Positions 46,133 through 55,892 of a DNA stretch of 64,000 nucleotides are shown here, in pieces. Where the stretch lies: positions 992,001-1,056,000 of the forward strand of contig NZ_CP014275.1 in the NCBI RefSeq assembly GCF_001578105.1, read 5' to 3'. The stretch's first letter is position 1. Every line of letters starts with the position of its first letter. This stretch comes from Martelella sp. AD-3. GTDB taxonomy: Bacteria > Pseudomonadota > Alphaproteobacteria > Rhizobiales > Rhizobiaceae. The notes beneath the pieces are model-generated. The model did no database searches, had not been told where the DNA came from, and was given only the letters and a program-made list of their open reading frames with translations. Made by a program: the position numbers and the translations under genes.

Positions 46133-46300
46133 TTACTTGATCTTGGCTTCCTTGAACTCGACGTGCTTGCGCGCGATCGGATCATATTTGGTCTTGACCA
46201 TCTTTTCCGTCATCGTGCGGCTGTTCTTCTTGGTGACGTAGAAAAAGCCGGTGTCTGCCGTCGACAGCAGCTTGATCTTGATCGTTGTTGCTTTTGCCAT
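46133..46300 (-). CDS. rpmG: 50S ribosomal protein L33
   Basis: A 55-residue ribosomal protein starting [20 protein letters not shown], followed by [21 protein letters not shown] and the [11 protein letters not shown] end. This is the cysteine-free (zinc-independent) form of L33. Length and sequence are typical of alphaproteobacteria. It is a single gene. Confidence 0.96.
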   Translation of the reverse strand: MAKATTIKIKLLSTADTGFFYVTKKNSRTMTEKMVKTKYDPIARKHVEFKEAKIK

Positions 46301-46594
46301 GTTCTTCTGCCTTCAAGAGCAATCCGCCCTCCATTCTGGAGAAAGCGGAACCGGTACGCCCGGACTGTTACCTAAAAATCAAGAAGCGCCCGCATCGGAC
46401 GCTTCGCTGGGCTCGCCGGGCCTTCGCCACGGCAAAATCTGGCGGGACACTACGAATCTCCACGCAAAAGTCAAGGCTGGGCTGTCGCAAAACCGAAAGC
46501 ATTGGCCTTCAACCGAGACTTTTGTTGCCGCAAGGCCGATAGTGTTCTTAAACGCCGACGGCGCAACAGGCGTGAACGAGACGGGGAACTGATC

Positions 46595-47269
46595 ATGATA
46601 CCGTGGGAAGAACTGGACGAGACCGCAATCCCGGGCGAGGCGGGCACGCTCCGGCTGAAGCGGCGCGGCGCGGAATATTCGATCATGCTCGGCGCGAACG
46701 AACTGATGAACAGCCGGCTTTCCGGCTCGGAGGAGGCGCTGGCGGAACTGTCGGCCGAGAAGCTTGCCGGCCGCGCACGGCCGATGGTGCTGATCGGCGG
46801 CCTCGGCATGGGGTTCACGCTGCGCGCGGCGCTCGCGGTTTTGCCGAAAGATGCCCGCATCATCGTCGCCGAACTGGTGCCGGCGGTCATCGCCTGGGCA
46901 CGCGGGCCGATGGCCGACGTGTTCTCGGGATCGCTCGACGATCCCCGCGTGGAGATTGTCGAAGGCGACGTGGCGGCGCTGATCGCCGCTTCGAAGGGCC
47001 GCCTCGATGCGATCCTTCTTGATGTCGACAACGGACCGGACGGGCTGACCCGCGACGACAACGACCGGCTCTACAGTCTCGCGGGCCTTGCCGCCTCGAG
47101 AAGGGCGCTGAAAAAGGGCGGCGTGCTCGCCGTCTGGTCCGCTCATCCCGATGAGCGCTTCACCGCCCGCATGAGGAAGAGCGGTTTCGAAACCGAGGCG
47201 AAGACGGTGCGCGCCCACCGCAAGAAACGCGGACTGAAGCATGTGATCTGGCTTGGCCTCGCGCGCTAA
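46595..47269 (+). CDS. Spermidine-synthase-like SAM-dependent protein
   Basis: A 224-residue Rossmann protein similar to spermidine synthase domains. LIGGLGMGFTLRAAL matches the SAM-type nucleotide motif near residues 66-80, and AILLDVDNGPDGL corresponds to the catalytic Asp region. It lacks the N-terminal beta domain of true spermidine synthases. The ATG at 46595 follows GGGGA. Substrate unknown. Confidence 0.78.
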   Translation: MIPWEELDETAIPGEAGTLRLKRRGAEYSIMLGANELMNSRLSGSEEALAELSAEKLAGRARPMVLIGGLGMGFTLRAALAVLPKDARIIVAELVPAVIAWARGPMADVFSGSLDDPRVEIVEGDVAALIAASKGRLDAILLDVDNGPDGLTRDDNDRLYSLAGLAASRRALKKGGVLAVWSAHPDERFTARMRKSGFETEAKTVRAHRKKRGLKHVIWLGLAR

Positions 47270-47399
47270 TTCGCAAGGCGCGTGGCGGGCAGAAAGCGCT
47301 GCCGGGCTGTTGACCCGTTCGCCGATCTTAACCATACAGTGTAGAAGGCATGCCATTGTCCGCAGCGTGCGCTGAGACCAAACGGGACGTTGCTCTTTC

Positions 47400-48308
47400 A
47401 TGGAAGGCAAACTGAGACGCATTCTCCGCTTCATGGAACTGACCGACGTGTTTTTCGCGGTATTCGATGAAGAAGACAGGCTGCTCTTCGCCAACCGTAA
47501 GTACCGGGAAACCTTCTTTCTCGAAGAGGAGGAACATCCGTACTGGCCCGATCTGATGCGCCGCAATTTCCATGCACGCCGCGGCACGGTGATCTCCAGC
47601 CCCGATTTCGAGCTCTGGCTGAAGGGCACGCTGTCGAGGCGCGGCAAGGTGCCGTTCCGCGCCTTCGAGACCGACGTGCATGACGGCACCTGGCTGTGGA
47701 TGACGGAAACGGTGGACGAGGACGGGTGGATGCTATGCCTTGCAAGCGACATCACGCCTCTTCGCGCGCAGGGGCGGACGCTGCGGCAGGAACGCGACAT
47801 CGCGCTCAGGTCCTCTCTGACGGACGATCTGACGGGCATCGCCAATCGCCGTTTCCTGATGGAGCGGCTTGTCGACATGATCGAGCGCGAGGCGGAGACG
47901 ACAGGGAGCCCGCCAGGTTGTTTCGCCATCCTGGATGTCGACAACTTCAAGCAGGTCAATGACCGCTTTGGCCACGCTTACGGCGACCGCCTGCTGGTCG
48001 GCTTCGCCCAGAAAATCTCGACGCTGGTCCGGCGCATCGACTGTTTCGGCCGGCTCGGCGGCGAGGAGTTCGGTCTCGTCCTGCCGCGCATGACGCCGCC
48101 GGAGGCCGCAGGCGCGGTCGAGACGATGCTGGAGGCGGTGAGCGCGCTCAGGCCGTTTTCCGAACACCCGGATTTCAGCTATTCCTTTTCCGCCGGCATT
48201 GCGCCCGCAACCTGCCGCGAGGATCAGGCCGATCTCTATGCCCGCGCCGACGCGGCGCTCTACAAGGCGAAGCGCGCCGGGAAGAACAGGGTCTGCCTTT
48301 CCGATTGA
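47400..48308 (+). CDS. PAS-GGDEF diguanylate cyclase
   Basis: A 302-residue soluble protein. A PAS-like domain covers about residues 8-120, and a GGDEF domain about 135-300 with the active-site variant GGEEF. The I-site RxxD is present as RRID five residues before it, so product inhibition is expected, unlike the larger GGDEF-EAL protein at 23.6-26.2 kb. It should make cyclic di-GMP. Confidence 0.92.
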   Translation: MEGKLRRILRFMELTDVFFAVFDEEDRLLFANRKYRETFFLEEEEHPYWPDLMRRNFHARRGTVISSPDFELWLKGTLSRRGKVPFRAFETDVHDGTWLWMTETVDEDGWMLCLASDITPLRAQGRTLRQERDIALRSSLTDDLTGIANRRFLMERLVDMIEREAETTGSPPGCFAILDVDNFKQVNDRFGHAYGDRLLVGFAQKISTLVRRIDCFGRLGGEEFGLVLPRMTPPEAAGAVETMLEAVSALRPFSEHPDFSYSFSAGIAPATCREDQADLYARADAALYKAKRAGKNRVCLSD

Positions 48309-48353
48309 GGGCGTTATGAAGTGGCTTCGCCTGTCCATCCGCGGCGAAGGAAA

Positions 48354-48382
48354 TTGACCTTCGTGCGCGTCGCGGTTACATA
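48354..48382 (+). promoter_or_regulatory. Putative promoter of the guanidine riboswitch
   Basis: TTGACC (48354-48359) and TACATA (48377-48382) with a 17-base spacer. The expected start falls at about 48389, directly at the first riboswitch stem, which supports the assignment. Confidence 0.6.
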
Positions 48383-48389
48383 AAGCCCG

Positions 48390-48433
48390 CGCGGGACGAC
48401 CTGCGTCTTCTGTCACAATCCGGGACGGCCCGG
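48390..48433 (+). promoter_or_regulatory. Guanidine-II (mini-ykkC) riboswitch
   Basis: Two short hairpins with ACGR loops stand 14 bases apart. The first is CGCGGG-ACGA-CCTGCG (48390-48405, 6 pairs with one G-U). The second is CCGGG-ACGG-CCCGG (48420-48433, 5 pairs). This pair is the defining structure of the guanidine-II riboswitch. A strong AAGGAGGG ribosome site follows and then the start of a Gdx/SugE exporter, its known partner. Guanidinium binding should raise expression. Confidence 0.9.
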
Positions 48434-48462
48434 CCACTCTTGATCAAAAGGAGGGCCGTGTC

Positions 48463-48780
48463 ATGGCCTGGTTCATGCTTGCAATCGCCGGCGTTCTTGA
48501 AATCGTCTGGGCTTTCTCGATGAAAAAGTCCGCAGGCTTCACCCTTCCCGGTCCCACGCTCGTCACCGTCGTCGCGGCCGCTGCAAGCTTCGCGCTGCTG
48601 TCGGTTTCCATGCGCGCGCTGCCGCTCGGCACGGCTTATACGATCTGGACCGGCATCGGCGCCGTCGGCGCGTTCGCCGTCGGAGTTGCGGTTCTCGGCG
48701 AAGCGGCGACGCCGGGCAGGCTCATTGCGGCGGCGTTGATCATTTCCGGAATCGTGGTGATGAAGCTGTCGGAAGGATAG
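48463..48780 (+). CDS. gdx: SMR family guanidinium exporter (Gdx/SugE)
   Basis: A 105-residue four-helix small multidrug resistance protein. The conserved Glu13 lies in MAWFMLAIAGVLEIVWAFSMKKS, and GTAYTIWTGIGAVG is the Gdx/SugE signature in helix 3. Gdx proteins export guanidinium in exchange for protons. The guanidine-II riboswitch directly upstream supports this over a drug efflux role. ATG at 48463 follows AGGAGGG. Confidence 0.94.
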   Translation: MAWFMLAIAGVLEIVWAFSMKKSAGFTLPGPTLVTVVAAAASFALLSVSMRALPLGTAYTIWTGIGAVGAFAVGVAVLGEAATPGRLIAAALIISGIVVMKLSEG

Positions 48781-48853
48781 GCCATCGTGGCCGGATGCCG
48801 GTTTCCTTTGCCCGCTTCCGCGATCGCGGCTCTTTCGCTCGGCAGCCGTCGCG

Positions 48854-49399
48854 TCAGCGGTTCACTTCGAGCTCGCCTTCGACATAGTCGAGCGCCGGCC
48901 TGCGGAAACCCATCGCCGCCCAGGCGGCCATGAGGCGAAAGAAGAAAGACGCCGAATAGGTCTTCAGGTTCGGCACGTCGTCCGGCAGCGATGACGGATC
49001 GTCGAGCGTGCCGGCCATTGTTCTCAACTGCAGCGGGGGCAGGGCGCCCTCCGGCCAGAGGACGCCGTAGAGGTCGACCCAGTGGCCGACCGTGACGTCG
49101 AGCAGGACCGGCGTGTTGCAGCAGACCGCGACGGCGCGCCGGGTCCTTGTCCTGTCGTTCAGCCGGAACGCACGCAGATTCTCTGCGCCCTTTATGCAGC
49201 GCACCCGGTCCTTGCGGTAGACTTCCATGCGCGTGCCGCCCGACGCTTCCCGCAGGCGCGGAGCCCCGGGAAGGCCTTCCATGATTTCGGCGGCTGTCCG
49301 GCATGAGCTGCACAGGCATTCGGCGCTCATGATCGGCGCGTCCTCCGCCTCCATGACCACGCCGCCACAGCGGCATTGCACCCTCATTGTCCTTGCCAT
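48854..49399 (-). CDS. GFA-like zinc-binding protein (DUF6151-type)
   Basis: A 181-residue protein with N-terminal metal-binding cysteines CRCGG and CLCSSC, as in glutathione-dependent formaldehyde-activating (GFA) enzymes, and a later CCNTPV motif. Function is not established. The ATG at 49399 is chosen because AGGAGG stands seven bases upstream. It follows mscL by 31 bases on the same strand. Confidence 0.75.
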   Translation of the reverse strand: MARTMRVQCRCGGVVMEAEDAPIMSAECLCSSCRTAAEIMEGLPGAPRLREASGGTRMEVYRKDRVRCIKGAENLRAFRLNDRTRTRRAVAVCCNTPVLLDVTVGHWVDLYGVLWPEGALPPLQLRTMAGTLDDPSSLPDDVPNLKTYSASFFFRLMAAWAAMGFRRPALDYVEGELEVNR

Positions 49400-49430
49400 C
49401 GGCACGCCTCCTTTCCGCCGGGATGCCGGG

Positions 49431-49883
49431 CTACTGCCTGTTCCTCAGCGCATCGCGGATTTCGAGCAGCACGTCCAGTTCGCTCGGGCCGGGCGGCGGG
49501 GCCGCTGCGGCTTCGGCTTCCGCCTGCTTCTTCGCCTTGCGTTCGGCTGCGGCGCGCACGCGGTTGATGGTCTTGACCAGCAGGAAGACGACGAAGGCAA
49601 TGATGAGGAAGTTGATGACGGAGGTGACGAAGGCGCCATAGGCGAAGATCGCCGCGCTCGAATCGCGCGCGTCGGCCAGGCTCGCGCCATCGGGAACCGT
49701 GCCGTTCATCACGAAATACATGTCTGAAAAATCGATGCCGCCGATGATCAGCCCGATGATCGGGTCAATGATGTCGGCCACCAGCGAGCGGACGATCGCG
49801 GTGAACGCCGCGCCGACGATAATGCCGACGGCCATGTCCACGACATTGCCTCTCGCAATGAAATCCCTGAATTCCTTGAGCAT
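49431..49883 (-). CDS. mscL: Large-conductance mechanosensitive channel MscL
   Basis: A 150-residue channel that opens under membrane tension to release solutes after osmotic downshift. [35 protein letters not shown] is the N-terminal gating helix and first membrane helix, followed by a periplasmic loop, the second helix ([13 protein letters not shown]) and a C-terminal amphipathic helix. Full length and typical. It complements the NAGGN and other ion transport systems of this window. Confidence 0.96.
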   Translation of the reverse strand: MLKEFRDFIARGNVVDMAVGIIVGAAFTAIVRSLVADIIDPIIGLIIGGIDFSDMYFVMNGTVPDGASLADARDSSAAIFAYGAFVTSVINFLIIAFVVFLLVKTINRVRAAAERKAKKQAEAEAAAAPPPGPSELDVLLEIRDALRNRQ

Positions 49884-49987
49884 GAAACCTCCATCCTTGC
49901 CGATCTCGTCCGCTGCGGGAGGACAAGGTTAGGCGATTGCGCGGGAAGGTTCCATACGCTCCGGGTTGAAAGGGGAATTCGAGCCGC

Positions 49988-50740
49988 CTATTCCACAGGC
50001 TCCTCGACGTCTGCCCGTTCCCAGCCCTTGCCCGTCAGGTGCTCCTGCGGCCGGAAGCGCTTCTTGTAGTCCATTTTCCGCGAGCCTTTGACCCAGTAAC
50101 CGAGATAGACGTAGGGAAGGCTGAGCCTTCTGGCGCGCGAGACATGATCGACGATCATGTAGCTGCCGAGGGAGCGTTTCACATAGGCCGGGTTGAAGAA
50201 GGAATAGACCATCGACAGCCCGTCAACGAGGATATCGGACAGCGCCACGGCAACGAGCTCGCCCTCTTCGCCGAGACGGCCGGTTGAAACGCGGTATTCG
50301 AACAGCCGCGTCTCCACATGGGTTTCCTCGACCATCACCGCGTAATCGTCGATCGTCATGTCGGCCATGCCGCCGCGCTGGTGGCGGCTGTCGAGATAGG
50401 TGCGGAACAGGTCATACTGTTCGGCCGTGGCGATGGCCGGGCGTTCCGTCGTCACGAGGTCGCTGTTGCGGGAACATATCTTGCGCAGGGAGCGCGGCGT
50501 CTCGAACTCCCCGGCCACGATCCTGACGGAAACGCAGGCGCGGCAGTTCTCGCAGGCCGGCCGGTAGGCGATGTTCTGCGAGCGCCGGAAGCCGCCCTGG
50601 GTGAGAAGGTCGTTCATCTCGTTGGCGCGCGGCCCGACGAGATGGGTAAAGACCTTGCGCTCGCGCTCGGCCTCCAGATAGGGGCACTGCGCCGGCGCGG
50701 TCAGGTAAAACTGCGGTGAAAGCGTGGCTTGCGTGTTCAT
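49988..50740 (-). CDS. bpt: Aspartate/glutamate leucyltransferase (Bpt)
   Basis: A 250-residue N-end-rule enzyme that adds leucine to proteins starting with Asp or Glu. It has [26 protein letters not shown] in the N-terminal domain, and [20 protein letters not shown] at the C-terminus. The ATG at 50740 gives the typical start [19 protein letters not shown]. It is upstream of the end of the RDD gene on the same strand. Confidence 0.93.
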   Translation of the reverse strand: MNTQATLSPQFYLTAPAQCPYLEAERERKVFTHLVGPRANEMNDLLTQGGFRRSQNIAYRPACENCRACVSVRIVAGEFETPRSLRKICSRNSDLVTTERPAIATAEQYDLFRTYLDSRHQRGGMADMTIDDYAVMVEETHVETRLFEYRVSTGRLGEEGELVAVALSDILVDGLSMVYSFFNPAYVKRSLGSYMIVDHVSRARRLSLPYVYLGYWVKGSRKMDYKKRFRPQEHLTGKGWERADVEEPVE

Positions 50741-50817
50741 GACCGGCACAACATGCGTTGGACAATTGGCCCTAGCATGGCGCAATCGGAAAAAAGGTCA
50801 ACCGTGCCCGGTATGCT

Positions 50818-51282
50818 TCACATCGCTTCCTCGCGCACCACCACGGCGCCGACGAGGAAATCATGCAGCAGGCGCTTGCGGTCGGTAAAAAGGCCGACCA
50901 GCAGGACGAGCGGCGTCAGCACCGAGTTGAACAGCCAGAACAGCGCCAGATGCACGGCGGCCGTCAGGAAATCCATCCTCAGCCCGTCGGTCCGTACGAT
51001 CCTGAGGCCCATCGAGCGCATGCCGAGGGAAGCCTGGGAGATGCCGCCCATGGTGAAGCCAAAATAGAACACGGCGACGATGAAATAGAGCACCGGATAG
51101 AGGAAGAAGGCGAGGCCGAGGGTTGCGATGCCGACGAAGAACAGCAGCACCGCCGCCGGCACCCACAGGATCGCGATGATCAGGTAATCAACCAGAAACG
51201 CCAGAACCCGGCGCGACAGAACGCCGGAATAGGCTGGGCTGCCGGCATTCGGCGCGTATGACATGTCGCGTTCAAGGCTCAT
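50818..51282 (-). CDS. RDD family membrane protein
   Basis: A 154-residue protein with three or four helices. The defining residues appear in LSRRVLAFLVDYLIIAI (R and D) and the C-terminal TDRKRLLHDFLVGAVVV. RDD proteins have varied, often unknown transport roles. The order bpt - RDD - hemB is conserved in rhizobia. Confidence 0.88.
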   Translation of the reverse strand: MSLERDMSYAPNAGSPAYSGVLSRRVLAFLVDYLIIAILWVPAAVLLFFVGIATLGLAFFLYPVLYFIVAVFYFGFTMGGISQASLGMRSMGLRIVRTDGLRMDFLTAAVHLALFWLFNSVLTPLVLLVGLFTDRKRLLHDFLVGAVVVREEAM

Positions 51283-51405
51283 GGTTCTGGCTCGCTCCTT
51301 GCAGTCGGGTTGCGGCTCCGCGCCGCCGGCGCGGGCGTTCGGGCCCGTCGGAACAACAATGTGGGTTGCCGCGGAGCGATTGCAACGGCCAAAACATTGC
51401 CGCCG

Positions 51406-52428
51406 TCACGATTTCGCCAGCTTTTCCGCCGCTTCCATGGCGAAATAGGTGAGGATGCCGTCGCAGCCGGCGCGCTTGAACGACAGAAGCGTCTCCATCA
51501 TCACCCGCTCGCCGTCGATGGCGCCGCGTTCGGCAGCCATGCGGATCATCGCATATTCGCCGGAGACCTGATAGGCAAAGACAGGCAGGCCAAAGGCCTC
51601 CTTCATCCGCCAGCAGATGTCGAGATAGGGCAGGCCGGGCTTCACCATCAGCATGTCCGCGCCTTCCTCGACGTCCAGAGCGGCATCGCGCAGCGCCTCG
51701 GTTCCGTTGGCCGTGTCAACATAATAGCTCGCCTTGTCGCCCTTAAGCAGGCCCTTGGTGGCGATCGCCTCGCGGTAGGGGCCGTAGAAGCCGGAGGAGA
51801 ACTTGGTCGCATAGGACATGATGCCGACGTTCTGGAAACCGGCTGCATCCAGCCGCTCGCGGATCGCGCCGATGCGCCCGTCCATCATTTCGGAGGGCGC
51901 GATGATGTCGGCGCCGGCCTCGGCCTGCAGCACGGCCGCCGCGCAGATATGGTCGACTGTCAGGTCATTGACGATTTCGTCGCCGACGAGAATGCCGTCA
52001 TGGCCATGGCTGGTGAAGGGATCGAGGGCAACGTCGGTGATCACGCCGACGCCGGGCGCGGCTTTCTTGATCGCGCGCGTCGCGCGGTTGATCAGGTTGT
52101 CTGGGTTGAGGATCTCCGATCCGTTCATGTCGCGCTTTTCCAGCGCGATGTTGGGAAAGGTCGCGATCGCGGGAATGCCGAGCGCCTCGGCCTTGCGGGC
52201 CGCTTCCGCCAGCCGGTCGACGCTCATGCGCGACACGCCGGGCATCGCCGGGATCGGTTCCTCGACATTGTCACCCGGAATGACGAAGACCGGCCAGATC
52301 AGGTCGTCCACCGTCAACCAGTTCTCGCGCACCAGCCGGCGCGTCCAGTCGGCCTTGCGGTTGCGGCGCATGCGGCGATGGCCGGTGATCCGGTCGACGA
52401 GATGGGTCTTGTCGTTGGCGTCGTTCAT
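51406..52428 (-). CDS. hemB: Porphobilinogen synthase
   Basis: A 340-residue enzyme of heme synthesis that joins two 5-aminolevulinate molecules. Active lysines are in MSYATKFSSGFYGP and MLMVKPGLPYLD. The metal region reads DVALDPFTSHGHDG, with Asp in place of zinc-binding cysteines, which indicates the magnesium-dependent type found in rhizobia. Confidence 0.96.
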   Translation of the reverse strand: MNDANDKTHLVDRITGHRRMRRNRKADWTRRLVRENWLTVDDLIWPVFVIPGDNVEEPIPAMPGVSRMSVDRLAEAARKAEALGIPAIATFPNIALEKRDMNGSEILNPDNLINRATRAIKKAAPGVGVITDVALDPFTSHGHDGILVGDEIVNDLTVDHICAAAVLQAEAGADIIAPSEMMDGRIGAIRERLDAAGFQNVGIMSYATKFSSGFYGPYREAIATKGLLKGDKASYYVDTANGTEALRDAALDVEEGADMLMVKPGLPYLDICWRMKEAFGLPVFAYQVSGEYAMIRMAAERGAIDGERVMMETLLSFKRAGCDGILTYFAMEAAEKLAKS

Positions 52429-52571
52429 CCTGATCCTCCGGCGATTTCAGTGCCCTTGATGTTCATCAGGCTTGTAGCACGCAGGTCCCGACGAAAAAAC
52501 AACCCAATTTGTCACATCGCCGCCGGCTTTTGCGGGTTTGTCAGCGGCCGTTTGCCGCGTATAAGGCGGAC

Positions 52572-52979
52572 ATGTCTTCAGAGTCGAGCGCAGCGCCCAG
52601 ACCCAGTTTTTCGCAGACCGCTTTCCTGGTGTTCAAGCGGTGCGTCGCCGTGTTTCTTTTCGTTATGGCGCTTTCCAGCTGGGCGGCGCTGATTGGATTG
52701 ACCGAAGGCGGGGCCGGTCGATTCGACCTCGTGCATGCCGATGTGCGTCTCGTCGAGGCGGTGCTTGCCGTGCTCTATCCCGTGGCCGCCGCCGGACTGT
52801 GGTTCGGGGTTGGCTGGGGCTTCGTGCTCTGGATGCTCGGCGCCGCCGTCCAGATATTCGCCCACAGCGCCTATCCGCACATTTTCGGCAATGCGCCGGG
52901 GCTGTCCGCGCTTCACATTCTGTTGATCGGTTTCTACGTCTCCTTCTGGGTTTACCTTGCCTTCATTCGACGGCGCTAG
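52572..52979 (+). CDS. Membrane protein DUF6163-like (135 aa)
   Basis: A small protein with about four hydrophobic helices (starting near VAVFLFVMALSSWAALIGL). A run ending AVQIFAHSAYPHIFGNAPGL is conserved in rhizobial homologues of this unknown family. ATG at 52572 follows AAGGCGGA. It is divergent from hemB and ahead of the L,D-transpeptidase. Function unknown. Confidence 0.75.
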   Translation: MSSESSAAPRPSFSQTAFLVFKRCVAVFLFVMALSSWAALIGLTEGGAGRFDLVHADVRLVEAVLAVLYPVAAAGLWFGVGWGFVLWMLGAAVQIFAHSAYPHIFGNAPGLSALHILLIGFYVSFWVYLAFIRRR

Positions 52980-53108
52980 AATCGACGACGGCAGCCTTCC
53001 GACCGGCTTTGAAAACCGACAATAATTGGCCATATTGCTGTGCGAGGGCATCGACTTTGAGACGGGCGCGGCCTTGCCGCCCGAGGGACCGAACGAGATT
53101 TGGATTTG

Positions 53109-54404
53109 ATGACAAAAGACCTGGACCGGAAAACGCCTACCAATAAAACTGTGTCGCGCCGTCGCTTCATCGCCGGCGCCGCCGGTGTGCTGGCGATGCC
53201 GCATCTGGCCTCGGCGCAATCGGCTGTCGACGCGCTGATCAATACGCCTGGACGCGGCAACTGGGATGACCAGTTCGATGCCTTCACATCGCGCGCGCCG
53301 GCCAGCGTCAGTTCCAACCAGCCGATCCTCGGACCGAACGCGCCGGCAAACCTGATGCAGGCGATTGCCCAGTATCAGCAGATCGTCACCAGCGGCGGCT
53401 GGCCGCAGGTGCATCCCAACGTGCCGCTTCAGTTCGGCGTCTACGACCCTTCCGTCCAGCAACTGCGCCAGCGGTTGATCGTTTCCGGCGACCTGCCGCG
53501 CTCGGCGGGCATTTCGGACTCCTATGATTCCTACGTCCAGGGCGCCGTGCGCCGCTTTCAGGCGCGTCACGGCCTGTCCGAGACCGGCTATATCGACGAA
53601 TACACGCTGAAGGCGCTCAATGTCAGCGCCCGCGTCCGCCTTGCGCAGCTGGAGACGAACCTGACGCGCGTGGAGGATCTCGGCTCCGACCTCGGCGAGC
53701 GCTATGTTCTGGTCAATATCCCGGCCGCCTATTGCGAGGCCGTGGAACAGGACAGCGTGGCGCTGCGCAATGTCGCCATTGTCGGCCGGCCTTCGCGCCC
53801 GACGCCGATTCTCAATTCCAAGATTTTCGAGATCATCTTCAATCCGCCCTGGACCGTCCCGCGCTCGATCATCCAGAAGGATATCATGCCGCTGATGCGC
53901 GAGGATCCGAACTACCTGGTCGACAACAAGATCCGGCTCTACGACAACAAGGGCAACGAAGTCGATCCGATGACGATCGACTGGAACGCGGAGAAGGCGC
54001 CGAACCTGACCTTCCGACAGGATCCGGGCCCCAACAGCGCCATGGCCTCGACCAAGATCAACTTCCACAACAAGCATGCCGTCTACATGCACGACACGCC
54101 GAGCCAGTCGCTGTTCAACGACATCGTACGCTTCGAATCGTCGGGCTGCGTCCGTATCGAGAACGTCCGCGACCTTGATGTCTGGCTGTTGAAGAACACG
54201 CCCGGCTGGGATCGTCAGCATATCGAGCAGACCATCCATGCCGGCATTTCCACGCCGGTGAACCTTGCCGATCCGGTGCCGAACCATTTCGTCTACATCA
54301 CGGCGTGGTCGGCCAAGGACGGGGTCGTTCAGTTCCGCGATGATATCTACAATCTCGACGGCGCGCCGGAACTGGCGCTGCAGACGACCAGCGGCATCGA
54401 ATAG
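53109..54404 (+). CDS. L,D-transpeptidase (YcbB-like) with Tat signal
   Basis: A 431-residue periplasmic peptidoglycan cross-linking enzyme. Twin-arginine signal SRRRFIAGAAGVLAMPHLASA (about 17-37) is followed by a peptidoglycan-binding domain (QGAVRRFQARHGLSETGYID, about 150) and a YkuD catalytic domain. The active site is intact: HDTPSQSLF and SSGCVRIENV. L,D cross-links are abundant in Rhizobiales. Start at ATG 53109; TTG 53100 is possible. Confidence 0.9.
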   Translation: MTKDLDRKTPTNKTVSRRRFIAGAAGVLAMPHLASAQSAVDALINTPGRGNWDDQFDAFTSRAPASVSSNQPILGPNAPANLMQAIAQYQQIVTSGGWPQVHPNVPLQFGVYDPSVQQLRQRLIVSGDLPRSAGISDSYDSYVQGAVRRFQARHGLSETGYIDEYTLKALNVSARVRLAQLETNLTRVEDLGSDLGERYVLVNIPAAYCEAVEQDSVALRNVAIVGRPSRPTPILNSKIFEIIFNPPWTVPRSIIQKDIMPLMREDPNYLVDNKIRLYDNKGNEVDPMTIDWNAEKAPNLTFRQDPGPNSAMASTKINFHNKHAVYMHDTPSQSLFNDIVRFESSGCVRIENVRDLDVWLLKNTPGWDRQHIEQTIHAGISTPVNLADPVPNHFVYITAWSAKDGVVQFRDDIYNLDGAPELALQTTSGIE

Positions 54405-54486
54405 AGCGTCGGGCGAAAAACGGGGCGCCGGTTTTTCGGTAACCCGATGATTGAGGCAGCGGCCTTCGTATTCATGATCGAAAATG

Positions 54487-54517
54487 CCGCCGGCGGGCCA
54501 TGTTCGCCGGCGGTTTT
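54487..54517 (+). terminator. Terminator after the L,D-transpeptidase gene
   Basis: CCGCCGGCG and CGCCGGCGG form a 9-bp perfect stem with a nine-base loop, followed by TTTT. It lies about 85 bases after the stop and 70 before glyA. Confidence 0.8.
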
Positions 54518-54587
54518 CGTCTATTGCACGATGATCGATCGGAGGATAGAACGCTTCCGCCCGCCTGCCACAAGTGAGGAACCCGCG

Positions 54588-55892
54588 ATGACTAGCCAGA
54601 CAGTGTTTACCGAGACCTTCTTCAACCGCACGCTCGCCGACACCGATCCGGAAATCTTCGACGCGATCGGCAAGGAGCTCGGTCGCCAGCGTCATGAAAT
54701 CGAGCTGATCGCCTCGGAAAACATCGTCTCGCGCGCCGTGCTCGAGGCGCAGGGTTCGATCATGACCAACAAATATGCCGAGGGCTATCCGGGCAAGCGC
54801 TACTATGGCGGCTGCCAGTTCGTCGACATTGCCGAGGAACTGGCGATTGAGCGCGCCAAGAAGCTGTTCGGCGTCGAATTCGCCAATGTGCAGCCGAATT
54901 CCGGCTCCCAGATGAACCAGGCCGTCTTTCTCGCATTGCTGCAGCCCGGCGATACCTTCATGGGCCTCGACCTCAATTCCGGCGGTCACCTGACCCACGG
55001 GTCGCCCGTCAACATGTCGGGCAAGTGGTTCGATGTCGTTTCCTACGGCGTGTCGCGCGACGATAATCTGATCGATATGGACGAGGTCGCCAGGAAGGCC
55101 GAGGAGCACAAGCCGAAGCTGATCATCGCCGGCGGCACGGCCTATTCGCGCATATGGGATTGGAAGCGCTTCCGCGAGATCGCCGATTCCGTCGGCGCCT
55201 ATCTGATGGTCGACATGGCCCATATCGCAGGGCTTGTTGCCGGTGGGGTGCATCCCTCGCCGTGCCCGCATGCGCATGTTGTCACGACGACGACGCACAA
55301 GTCGCTCCGCGGCCCGCGCGGCGGCATGGTGCTGACCAATGATCCCGACATCGCCAAGAAGATCAATTCCGCCGTCTTCCCCGGCCTTCAGGGCGGCCCG
55401 CTGATGCATGTGATCGCCGCCAAAGCGGTGGCCTTCGGCGAGGCGCTGCAGCCGGAGTTCAAGGCCTATGCCGAGCAGGTGGTCAAGAATTCCCGCGCGC
55501 TCGCCGCCTCGCTGATGGAAGGCGGGCTTGATGTGGTTTCCGGCGGAACCGACAATCACTCCATGCTGGTCGACCTTCGGCCGAAGAACGCCACCGGCAA
55601 GCGCGCGGAAGCCGCCCTTGGCCGCGCCTACATCACCTGCAACAAGAACGGCATTCCCTTCGATCCGGAAAAGCCCTTCGTCACCTCGGGCGTCCGTCTC
55701 GGCACGCCTGCCGGCACCACGCGCGGCTTCACCGAGGCCGAATTCGCCGAAATCGGCAAGCTGATCGTCGAGGTTCTGGACGGTCTGAAGGAAGCCAATT
55801 CGGATGAGGGCAATGCAGCGGTCGAAAAGGCCGTGCGCGGAAAGGTCGTCGCGCTGACCGAACGCTTCCCGATGTATGGCTATATGGGCTGA
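54588..55892 (+). CDS. glyA: Serine hydroxymethyltransferase
   Basis: A 434-residue PLP enzyme that converts serine and tetrahydrofolate to glycine and methylene-[25 protein letters not shown] and the PLP lysine motif [14 protein letters not shown] are intact. The ATG at 54588 follows GTGAGGA; the longer frame overlaps the terminator and is rejected. Its stop overlaps the nrdR start by one base. Confidence 0.96.
   Translation: MTSQTVFTETFFNRTLADTDPEIFDAIGKELGRQRHEIELIASENIVSRAVLEAQGSIMTNKYAEGYPGKRYYGGCQFVDIAEELAIERAKKLFGVEFANVQPNSGSQMNQAVFLALLQPGDTFMGLDLNSGGHLTHGSPVNMSGKWFDVVSYGVSRDDNLIDMDEVARKAEEHKPKLIIAGGTAYSRIWDWKRFREIADSVGAYLMVDMAHIAGLVAGGVHPSPCPHAHVVTTTTHKSLRGPRGGMVLTNDPDIAKKINSAVFPGLQGGPLMHVIAAKAVAFGEALQPEFKAYAEQVVKNSRALAASLMEGGLDVVSGGTDNHSMLVDLRPKNATGKRAEAALGRAYITCNKNGIPFDPEKPFVTSGVRLGTPAGTTRGFTEAEFAEIGKLIVEVLDGLKEANSDEGNAAVEKAVRGKVVALTERFPMYGYMG

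Noticed and set aside
52578..55559. 993-codon antisense frame over the L,D-transpeptidase and glyA
   Set aside because: It crosses a terminator and two well-supported genes and shows no domain.
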